A program made the translations under genes and the position numbers. Under the pieces are notes generated by a model. It made no database searches and was not told the origin of the DNA. It saw only the letters and a program-made list of their open reading frames with translations. 13,251 nt of DNA from Actinomycetes bacterium (GTDB lineage Bacteria > Actinomycetota > Actinomycetes > S36-B12 > UBA10799): the NCBI GenBank assembly GCA_029779995.1, contig JAKOZM010000073.1, forward strand, positions 1 to 13,251, written 5' to 3'. The stretch's first letter is position 1; the number at the start of each line of letters is the position of its first letter. Shown here piece by piece: positions 1 to 5,699 of the stretch.

Positions 1-1
1 C

Positions 2-100
2 CGGCTGGCCAACCACGCCCGCAAGATCAACCTCGGACAAGTCGACATGCGTGAACGCCTCGACCAGCGCTCACGCGCCGACACCAACTACTGGGAATAG
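2..100 (+). CDS. C-terminal end of an unidentified protein (cut by window start)
   Basis: Thirty-two codons stay open from the window edge to a TAG at 98-100, with G/C-rich third positions typical of the neighbourhood. The tail is hydrophilic and charged (it contains QVDMRERLDQRSRAD and ends in NYWE), with no membrane segment or motif I can name. It is followed 10 bases later by a strong hairpin, which fits the end of a transcription unit. I do not recognise the family. The reading frame is chosen because it is open and ends naturally before the hairpin; a short open stretch like this could still be chance. Confidence 0.5.
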   Translation, partial: RLANHARKINLGQVDMRERLDQRSRADTNYWE

Positions 101-106
101 GACCCC

Positions 107-183
107 GGCCGGTACCGGCCCGCCACCAGGGCCGGTACCACCTCCCCAGAGCAGCGGTACCAACAAGCCGGACTACCCGTACC
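107..183 (+). repeat. Spaced GGTACC motif series, ~22-bp period
   Basis: GGTACC occurs at 111-116, 134-139 and 156-161, and a degenerate copy CGTACC lies at 178-183. Start-to-start spacings are 23, 22 and 22 bp, about two helical turns, so all copies face the same side of the DNA. The first copy sits in a perfect 14-bp palindrome GGCCGGTACCGGCC (107-120). The period is not a multiple of three, so a repeated peptide does not explain it. It could be a set of protein-binding sites or a degenerate tandem repeat; no function can be assigned. Confidence 0.4.
111..139 (+). terminator. Terminator-like hairpin after the partial gene
   Basis: GGTACCGGCC (111-120) and GGCCGGTACC (130-139) form a perfect 10-bp stem with a 9-base loop, starting 10 bases after the TAG stop. 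There is no T-run after it, so it would be a T-less hairpin of the kind often seen in high-GC actinobacteria. The same bases also take part in the GGTACC series described separately. Confidence 0.45.
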
Positions 184-303
184 AGATACGGCTACCTGCC
201 ACAGGCTACGTGATCTTGGGCACTCTCTGCGTCCTCGGATTGTGGCGAGTGTGGGTGTGGGGAGAAGGACCCGGCCGACTCGTTCGCGTGTCGGGGCCGA
301 CAT

Positions 304-406
304 GGACGAACGGATGTACACCGGACGAACGGATGCGCACGACCGTCAGAGTTTGGGCAGAAGGTGCGATTTCCCACGGCGTGTCGTAGCAACGAATGCC
401 CATTTA
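304..406 (+). repeat. Palindromic repeat family A, copy A1
   Basis: The core (352-406) matches 10074-10128 at roughly 85% identity. It folds as a two-part palindrome: outer stem TGGGCA (354-359) with TGCCCA (397-402), inner stem TGCGA (365-369) with TCGTA (384-388). Compared with copy A2, the last outer pair changes from A-T to G-C on both sides, which supports a real stem. Upstream, GGACGAACGGATG occurs twice (304-316 and 322-334); the same phrase precedes copy A3 near 10177. This looks like a small interspersed intergenic element rather than coding sequence. Confidence 0.7.
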
Positions 407-651
407 CTCAGTCATGTGATGAGGGCATCAGGGATGACTTATCTATTGCACTGGACAACGACCGCACATGGAGAGCAACCTGCGAAATCTGCGGCGGAAA
501 CTTTGCTCACAAGACATGGGACGGGGACATCATCGCCCCTTTGGAGTCCCATGAGCATCTGGAGACCCCGAACCTGCTGAACATCCTGGCGATCAGCAGG
601 GCACCGGGAGCCAACTCCGACCGGATTCTGCGAGCAGCCGGAATCCTCTAG
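364..651 (+). CDS. Doubtful small protein with a CxxC motif (possible gene fragment)
   Basis: An open frame of 95 codons starts with GTG inside repeat A1 and ends at TAG 649-651. The first ~20 codons are repeat sequence and are unlikely to be native. From about residue 35 the frame has more typical actinobacterial codon use and a sensible composition, with two Cys pairs (CPFTQSC at residues 12-18 and CEIC near residue 40) that might bind metal. No Shine-Dalgarno sequence is seen before the GTG. I recognise no family. It may be a 3' fragment of a gene broken by the repeat, or simply non-coding. Confidence 0.27.
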   Translation: MRFPTACRSNECPFTQSCDEGIRDDLSIALDNDRTWRATCEICGGNFAHKTWDGDIIAPLESHEHLETPNLLNILAISRAPGANSDRILRAAGIL

Positions 652-813
652 CGCTCGCGTGATGTGGAACGGGCGTATTACCTATCGCATCCTTAGGCGC
701 ACATGGTGACCAGCGGCGAATCAGGGGCCTGCCGCTGAGGCTGTTCAGCAACCCTGACCAGTTGCGCCAGGTCTGACGAAGAGAATGACGACCCCGCATC
801 GCCGCACGCGAAA

Positions 814-1234
814 CTACCCGGTGAACGGGTTGATGATAGTGAGCCCGGCCGCGCCGGCGAAGTCGCTGACGTTGCGCGTGGCCAACTCGTGGTGGCCTGC
901 TCGGCAGATTCCGGCGATCTGGGCATCGGCCAGGGACATGGGCCGACCTCCAGCCTCTGCTGCCACGAGGATGTCTGCAGCGTGTTGGGCGGCTAGCAGG
1001 TCGTAGACCTCGATGCTGTCGGCGTAAGCCGCCACCAGGTTGCGCCAGCGTTGATCCAGGTCCCAGCGTCGCCGCCCGTCAGGCAGACGACCCAAGCCGC
1101 GCTCGATCTCCTCGACGGTAACCACGCAGATGGTCAGGTCGCAGGGATCGACGCCCTGTGCCCACGCCATCACCCTCGGGTCGGGGGATTCCCGCATGAA
1201 CTCCGACACCACGTTGATGTCGGCAAACGATCAC
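814..1234 (-). pseudogene. vapC: PIN-domain toxin (VapC/FitB-like), frameshifted near its start
   Basis: From residue 5 the minus-strand frame reads as a PIN-domain ribonuclease: ADINVVSEFMRESPDP at the N-terminus, EEIERG in the middle, SLADAQIAG and TRNVSDF towards the end, giving the acidic residues expected of the active site, and a total of about 139 residues as in FitB/VapC. The natural start is the GTG at 1234-1232, which overlaps the antitoxin stop by four bases. In that frame the gene breaks at once: a run TTT (1225-1227, AAA on the plus strand) where TT would give VIVADINVVSEF shifts the frame after three codons. The next in-frame GTG, at 1212, would omit the first catalytic Asp. As written the toxin is probably inactive; a sequencing error in the T-run is the alternative. 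Confidence 0.8.
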
Positions 1235-1461
1235 GGCAGGTCCACGAGTCGCGGCTCGTCGAGGCGATCAGGCAGGTCCATATCGATCCCACCACCTATC
1301 GACTCATGCAGGGCAACCAGGAAGTTGCGCTCTGGCAGATTTACCGCCGCGTCCAGGATCGCCCTCACCTCGGCCTCGACCGAGCGACCATGTGCGGCAG
1401 CGCGTCCACGCAGCCGAGCGTGTGTGCGCTCGTCGAGTTGTCTGATCGTCAAGGTGCTCAC
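1231..1461 (-). CDS. vapB: FitA/VapB-like ribbon-helix-helix antitoxin
   Basis: A 76-residue protein opens with STLTIRQLDERTHARLRGRA, the strand-helix start of a FitA-type ribbon-helix-helix DNA-binding domain, followed by AHGRSVEAEVRAILD (second helix), then a C-terminal tail rich in Asp, Pro and Leu that would wrap the toxin. FitA-type antitoxins bind their own promoter and neutralise the PIN toxin. The GTG at 1461 is chosen because AGGAGG (1473-1468) lies six bases upstream; longer versions from 1503 would contain that ribosome site. The stop TGA overlaps the toxin GTG by four bases, the usual coupling of such pairs. The antitoxin looks intact although the toxin is frameshifted. It follows the MFS gene by about 40 bases on the same strand. 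Confidence 0.85.
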   Translation of the reverse strand: MSTLTIRQLDERTHARLRGRAAAHGRSVEAEVRAILDAAVNLPERNFLVALHESIGGGIDMDLPDRLDEPRLVDLP

Positions 1462-1467
1462 AGTCCA

Positions 1468-1473
1468 CCTCCT
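1468..1473 (-). promoter_or_regulatory. Ribosome-binding site of the antitoxin gene
   Basis: AGGAGG on the minus strand, six bases before the GTG at 1461. It decides the antitoxin start and lies between the MFS stop and the antitoxin. Confidence 0.75.
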
Positions 1474-1499
1474 GACAGCAATGTAAGCACTCCGCGGAG

Positions 1500-2948
1500 T
1501 CACACCGCCACAATCTCCTCCGAAGGTTTGCTCACCTGACTCGGGAGATTGCGCGTGGACGACAGTGACAGCAGCACCAGCACGCCGGTGGCTAGCAGGC
1601 CGACCTTGAGTGCCTGCAGTTGTGCGCTCTCGTAGTCGGCGACGATCGCGTCGGTCTCCTGTGAGCTGATCCCGGCGTCGGTCGCCGCGGTGGCGATCTG
1701 GTCCGCGGACACGAAGTCGAGGCCGGTCCCGGCGGCCACGCCGACCTGCTCGGCGACCGCGGCGCTGATCCGCTCACCGTCCTGCACGTTGGTGACGAAC
1801 ACGCTGGTCAGTCCGGACAGGACGACCGCCCCGATCAGTGCCACGCCCAGCGATGAGCCCAGCTGCTGGCCGGTGAACTGCAGGCCACCGGCTTCGGCGC
1901 GCCCGGAGGCATCCACCGACGACTGCACGACGTTGCCCAACTGCGACACGATCAGGCCCATGCCGGTGCCCAACACGGCCATCGACCAGGCGAAGCCGGA
2001 GTCGTCGAGGGTGGGTTCGATCGTTCCCAGCAGCAGGAGGATCGCGACGGCGCTCAGGAGCAGGCCGGTGCGCACGATCCCGCGCACTGAGAAGCGGGCG
2101 GACAGCCGCGATCCCATCGCCGCAGCGAGGAACATGGTGATGGATACCGGCAGCATCTTCAGGCCGGTCTGCAGCGCGTCCAGTCCCAGGACCAGTTGCA
2201 GGTACAGCGGCACGATGAAGAAGACACCCATGAGGATCAGGTTCTGGGTGAATAGGCCCACGAGCCCGGACCGCAGCGGCGGTATCTGCACGAGATCGAG
2301 GTGGACCAGCGGATCGCTGCCGATGTTCTCCCGGTGACGCTGCCAGACCACAAAGGCCCAGACGAGCAGCCCGCCGGCCATCACCACGAACGGGGTCAGG
2401 GAGAACCCGAAGGGAGTGATGGGGGAGTCCTTGGGTTGCAGCCATCCCCAGCTGCTGGCCTGCAGCGTTCCCAGCACGATCAGACCGAGTCCGGATGCGG
2501 ACAGGACCGTTCCGACGACGTCCAGCTTCGGGCGCGGACCTTCCCGCACGGCATCACCGAGCAGCGTGGTCATCACCAGGATGATGACCACGAGGACCAC
2601 CTCGAAGAGGAACACGATGCGCCACGTGTAGGTGGTGGTCGCCCAGCCGCCGAGGATCGGTCCGATGGCGATGCCCGCCCCGGCGACTCCGCCGATCACG
2701 GCGTAGGCGGCCTTGCGCTGGTCGCCCTCAAAGTTGCCCGCAATCAGCGCGGCCAGCGCGGGCAGGACCAGCGCAGCGCCGAGGCCTTCCAACACCGACC
2801 AGCCCAACGCCAGCACCAGCACGGTCGGGGCGATTGCGGTGATCGCCGAGCCGATCGCATAGATCACCAGACCGATGATGAACGCCCGGCGCCGCCCGAT
2901 GATGTCGCCGATCTTCGCTCGCGGGGCACGCGGGTGGCCTGGCATCAC
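1500..2948 (-). CDS. DHA2-type MFS drug exporter, missing its N-terminus (probably a pseudogene)
   Basis: The 482-residue frame is a drug:proton antiporter of the 14-helix EmrB/QacA (DHA2) group in the inner membrane. Visible marks are the motif-A tail GDIIGRRRAF at residues 14-23, the antiporter motif C region GIAIGPILGGW near residue 93, a following TWRIVFLF, and regular hydrophobic helices to the end (last one near residues 452-466). Family members start with about 50-70 more residues carrying the first helix and the start of motif A; here homology begins abruptly about ten codons after the start. The frame upstream is closed by the TGA at 2972-2970, which is the stop of a RelE fragment, so the missing part is not merely mis-called. 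The GTG-ATG start (2948-2943) has no good ribosome site. A deletion joining RelE and MFS remnants is the likeliest history, and transport function is doubtful. Confidence 0.8.
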   Translation of the reverse strand: MMPGHPRAPRAKIGDIIGRRRAFIIGLVIYAIGSAITAIAPTVLVLALGWSVLEGLGAALVLPALAALIAGNFEGDQRKAAYAVIGGVAGAGIAIGPILGGWATTTYTWRIVFLFEVVLVVIILVMTTLLGDAVREGPRPKLDVVGTVLSASGLGLIVLGTLQASSWGWLQPKDSPITPFGFSLTPFVVMAGGLLVWAFVVWQRHRENIGSDPLVHLDLVQIPPLRSGLVGLFTQNLILMGVFFIVPLYLQLVLGLDALQTGLKMLPVSITMFLAAAMGSRLSARFSVRGIVRTGLLLSAVAILLLLGTIEPTLDDSGFAWSMAVLGTGMGLIVSQLGNVVQSSVDASGRAEAGGLQFTGQQLGSSLGVALIGAVVLSGLTSVFVTNVQDGERISAAVAEQVGVAAGTGLDFVSADQIATAATDAGISSQETDAIVADYESAQLQALKVGLLATGVLVLLSLSSTRNLPSQVSKPSEEIVAV

Positions 2949-2969
2949 CCGTGGTGGGTGGTCACTTCG

Positions 2970-3086
2970 TCACCGGTAGGCGTCACGCCGATGGGCGATA
3001 TGCAGCACCGTCACGACCCGCCGCGAAGAGTCGATCGTGTAGATGATCCGGTACTGCCCTCGGCTGCCTGCGTAGCGCTGATGAGT
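2970..3086 (-). pseudogene. C-terminal remnant of a RelE/ParE-type toxin
   Basis: The last ~38 codons before the TGA at 2972-2970 read GSRGQYRIIYTID, then SSRRVVTVLHIAHRRDAYR, which is the classic C-terminal third of RelE/ParE mRNA-interferase or gyrase toxins (Arg-Gly-x-Tyr-Arg-x-x-Tyr, then V-T-V-x-x-I-x-H-R-x-x-x-Y-R). The open frame continues upstream, but its residues there derive from repeat B1 and from the antisense side of thrE and do not resemble the family. No antitoxin gene is next to it. The same frame continues after the stop into the truncated MFS gene. It is a dead fragment. Confidence 0.75.
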
Positions 3087-3101
3087 GGAGGTCGTTTGCG
3101 G

Positions 3102-3179
3102 GTTCGTCTCCAGCCCGAGGTTTCCCGGGGTTGTTGGGGTGAAACGCTGCCCAGCGGCCCAACGTCGTCGGAATAGTCG
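3102..3179 (+). repeat. Palindromic repeat family B, copy B1
   Basis: About 78 bp alignable over its length with 5081-5160 (shared phrases TTCGTCT, CGAGGT, GGGGT-GTTGGG, CGCTGC, CCCAACGTC and CGGAA). It contains an outer stem GTTGGG (3133-3138) with CCCAAC (3158-3163) and an inner stem CGCT (3145-3148) with AGCG (3153-3156). It lies between the ThrE stop and the RelE remnant, exactly where RelE similarity ends. Confidence 0.7.
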
Positions 3180-3223
3180 CGGACGGCGGGTGTCTCGAAT
3201 CCTCTCGCGGAGACTGCGCACCA

Positions 3224-4978
3224 TCACGACATTGACGCGCCCGCGCGGGAGCGACCGAATCGCGCCGCGAGCGAGGTGCCGATCAGGACACCCAGGGCGA
3301 TGGACACCATGGTCTGGCCGGCCGTGAGCAAGTAGTCGGCGCCGTAGACACGTTCGTCGCCGAGGTACTTCGTGACGCCGATCAGGCTCAGGGCACCAGG
3401 GACGAGCAGCCAGAAGGCGGGCAGGAAACTCACCAACGGGGTGGGACCGTTGCGATGCCGCGCGACGGCGTAGGCCACCGGCGTCATGAGCACAGCACCG
3501 GTGAACGCCGACAGCACGCCACCGAGGAACAGCCCACCGATGACCTGCCCGGCATACGCCACGTACAGGACGAGCAGAATCCAGGCCGTGGCGCGAGGCC
3601 TGGCGCACAGATGTAGCACGATGCCGACACCGAAGATCGCCACACCGAACCACGGTCCCCAGGGAGCCAGCGGCTGGGTCGCGACATCGGTGACGTTTCC
3701 GGTCGGCACGCCGACCAGTTGCGCCGACGCCACGATCCCCACCGCGAGCAGGAACAGCCGCATCGTCCCGGCAGCGAGCCGACCGGCGCCGGAGATCATC
3801 TGCCCCGTCGCGAGTTCCAGGACGCCGGTGGTGAGCAATGCCCCCGGCAGCAACCCGACCAGTGGAGCGATCAGGGGGGCGAACACGCCGATGTCCCAGG
3901 TGGTGCGGGCGAGCAGGAAGACGGCCATCGACACGACGAACGCCCCCAGTAGGGGCAGCGCGGAGCGATAGGTGGACGTCAGGCTGCCGGCGCGCAGTTG
4001 CAGCGCCCCGAGGACGGCACCGAGCGCCGCAGCTACGGCGATCTCGGCCAGGCTCGCGCCGAGAATGAGCGACAGGCCCAGACTCATCAGGGAGTACCCG
4101 ACAACCCGGGTGGCGAACCCCCAGGGCGGGGGAGTGAGCCGGATCGACTCGAGCCGCTCGACCCCTTCGCTGGGCGGGATTCCCGGTGACTGCGCCTCCT
4201 CGACGACGTCGAACACCTCATCGATCTGATCCAGGCGCAGCCCCCGCACGCCTGCCGAGGCGACGGCCGTGCTGACCTGGTCGGTGCCGGGCAACGAGAC
4301 CATCAGGGCGGTGGCGAACACGACGACCTCCGCATCGGGGACGCCGCTGCGGTGTGCGATCCGTTCGAGCGTTGTGGTGACGTCCGTCACGGGAGCGCCG
4401 GCATCGATCATGGCCTCACCGAGCGCTACGAGGAACTGGCTGGTGTCCGTTGGCGCCAGGATGGGTGGTGCGGGCTCGGTCGTGCGCGGCTTCTGGGCAG
4501 GACGGAATCGGGCCGCTGCGATCAGGAGGGCTACTGCTGCGAGCAGGACCGACAGGGCGATCAGCAGCGCCCCCATGGTGACCGGCGAGTCCTCGCGTGC
4601 AGGTGCCGTCATCGGCGGTGGGGTCGGGCGGGTCGCCGGCTCTGCCTCATCGGTGGGCTCCGAGGTCGGGCTCGCCGTGGCTTCCGGGGTCGGGGCGGGT
4701 GTGCCTTCCGTCGGGGTTGCGTCGGCGCTTGCTTCAACGCTGGGGCTTGGCTCCTGTGGTTCCTCTGATGGAGGTTCCTGTGGCGGCGGTTCCTCGGTCT
4801 CCGGTGCGGAGGTCTCTGGCTCCTGGGTGGGCGTTACCGGGCCTTGCGGCACAGTGTCCGACTGGGTCGCCTCGGGGATGGGGTCGGCGGCAGCGGCCAT
4901 CGGAGCGCAGGCGATGCCGGCGGTGACTGCCAGCATCAGCGCCAGCAGCGTCCGGATGAAGGTGGACAGGATCGTCAT
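3224..4978 (-). CDS. thrE: ThrE-family threonine/serine exporter with a Pro/Thr-rich extracytoplasmic arm
   Basis: A 584-residue inner-membrane protein, likely exporting threonine, serine or related amino acids by proton-motive force. Order of parts: signal-like hydrophobic segment (residues 8-30, ending AAAADP); a low-complexity Pro/Thr/Glu arm (about 32-130); a membrane helix (134-156); the soluble ThrE N-domain with EAMIDAGAPVTDVTTTLERIA (188-208) and FATALMVSLPG (221-231); about five helices (293-455); then a ThrE_2-type half with LLVPGALSLIG near 524-534 and a final helix. The Corynebacterium ThrE I know is roughly 490 residues with both halves, so the extra length is the N-terminal arm. 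ATG at 4978 is preferred because GAGGAGG stands just before it (short 3-base spacing); a GTG at 4999 would include that site in the gene. It is divergent from the DUF1905 gene, and family-B repeats lie on both sides. Confidence 0.85.
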   Translation of the reverse strand: MTILSTFIRTLLALMLAVTAGIACAPMAAAADPIPEATQSDTVPQGPVTPTQEPETSAPETEEPPPQEPPSEEPQEPSPSVEASADATPTEGTPAPTPEATASPTSEPTDEAEPATRPTPPPMTAPAREDSPVTMGALLIALSVLLAAVALLIAAARFRPAQKPRTTEPAPPILAPTDTSQFLVALGEAMIDAGAPVTDVTTTLERIAHRSGVPDAEVVVFATALMVSLPGTDQVSTAVASAGVRGLRLDQIDEVFDVVEEAQSPGIPPSEGVERLESIRLTPPPWGFATRVVGYSLMSLGLSLILGASLAEIAVAAALGAVLGALQLRAGSLTSTYRSALPLLGAFVVSMAVFLLARTTWDIGVFAPLIAPLVGLLPGALLTTGVLELATGQMISGAGRLAAGTMRLFLLAVGIVASAQLVGVPTGNVTDVATQPLAPWGPWFGVAIFGVGIVLHLCARPRATAWILLVLYVAYAGQVIGGLFLGGVLSAFTGAVLMTPVAYAVARHRNGPTPLVSFLPAFWLLVPGALSLIGVTKYLGDERVYGADYLLTAGQTMVSIALGVLIGTSLAARFGRSRAGASMS

Positions 4979-5080
4979 CGACCTCCTCGGGTATGCCACT
5001 GCTGAAGTATGGCTTGGCCGGAGCGCGCGCGTTGATGGCCTTCGCCAATGCGGATGATGTGGATTCGAGCGTTCGGGATC

Positions 5081-5160
5081 CTTCGTCTTCTGCTCGAGGT
5101 ATTCCGGGGTAGTTGGGCAAAATCGCTGCGCGGCGACCCAACGTCTACGGAAAAGTGCGG
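5081..5160 (+). repeat. Palindromic repeat family B, copy B2
   Basis: Second copy of the ~78-bp element, in the same orientation as 3102-3179. Outer stem GTTGGG (5112-5117) with CCCAAC (5137-5142), at the same 25-base offset as in B1; inner stem TCGC (5123-5126) with GCGA (5133-5136). It lies in the divergent gap between thrE and the DUF1905 gene, upstream of the latter's ribosome site. Confidence 0.7.
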
Positions 5161-5184
5161 GGCGGAAGCGGAAGGATGACTCTC

Positions 5185-5658
5185 ATGGTGACCGAGGGAA
5201 CCTCATGGGTCGAGTTCAACGCGCTGGTCGAGGTGTTGCCATGGGGGCGCAACGACTACACCATCATTCGCCTCGATAGGGCTCTCGAGGACGCCGCGAA
5301 GGCTGCGGGTACCCGGCGGATTGAGGGCAGGATCAACGAAGTGCCCGTCAACGTCGGGGTCAACCGGGCCGATGTTCTTCCCGACGCCTTCATGTATGCC
5401 GGAAAGGCTCTGCAACGGCGCCTCGAGGTCCGGCCGGGCGATGTGGTTTTCTGCCGCCTGCGTCCGGCAGACCCCGATGACGTTCCGCTCGCCGACGACG
5501 TCCAGCGCGCATTGGCAGAGGCCGATCGCCTGGCCGCGTTCCTGCGTAAGCGGCCCTCCGAGCGACGGCGTCTGCTGCAACCGATTGAGGACGCCGCACG
5601 GCTGGAGACTCGCCGGCAGCGCATCGCGGCCTTGGTGGGATCGTTACCGCTCGGCTGA
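5185..5658 (+). CDS. DUF1905 / YdeI-like (OmdA, 'bacteriocin-protection') protein
   Basis: A 157-residue soluble protein. The first ~100 residues match the DUF1905 beta-barrel pattern: a charged start, RRIEGRINEVPVNVGVNRADVLPDAFMYAGKALQRRL, then VRPGDVVFCRLRPADPDDVPLADDVQRAL. The last ~45 residues follow the YdeI/OmdA helical pattern: AFLRKRPSERRRLLQPIEDAARLETRRQRIAALV. The biochemical role of the family is not established. ATG 5185 is chosen over ATG 5176 because GGAAGG (5170-5175) is nine bases upstream; a TTG at 5113 would begin inside repeat B2. The following membrane glycosidase gene starts 41 bases after the stop on the same strand, so they may share a transcript. Confidence 0.75.
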   Translation: MVTEGTSWVEFNALVEVLPWGRNDYTIIRLDRALEDAAKAAGTRRIEGRINEVPVNVGVNRADVLPDAFMYAGKALQRRLEVRPGDVVFCRLRPADPDDVPLADDVQRALAEADRLAAFLRKRPSERRRLLQPIEDAARLETRRQRIAALVGSLPLG

Positions 5659-5699
5659 TCAGAGCCAGCGTCCGCGAACCGCCGCAACCGCCGATCCGC

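Noticed and set aside
51..389. Plus-strand open frame with a Pro-rich stretch, LPATG and a hydrophobic segment, resembling a sortase substrate
   Set aside because: It begins inside the end of the upstream gene, has no signal peptide or ribosome site, runs through the GGTACC repeats and ends in repeat A1. The LPATG is probably chance, though codon use at 100-270 is not clearly non-coding.
2970..3653. 227-codon minus-strand frame ending in the RelE remnant, read as one gene
   Set aside because: Only its last ~38 codons resemble a protein family; the rest is repeat B1 and an alternative frame of thrE.
5113..5184. Upstream TTG/ATG starts for the DUF1905 gene
   Set aside because: The TTG start is inside repeat B2, and the ATG at 5176 has no room for a ribosome site; the ATG at 5185 has GGAAGG at good spacing.
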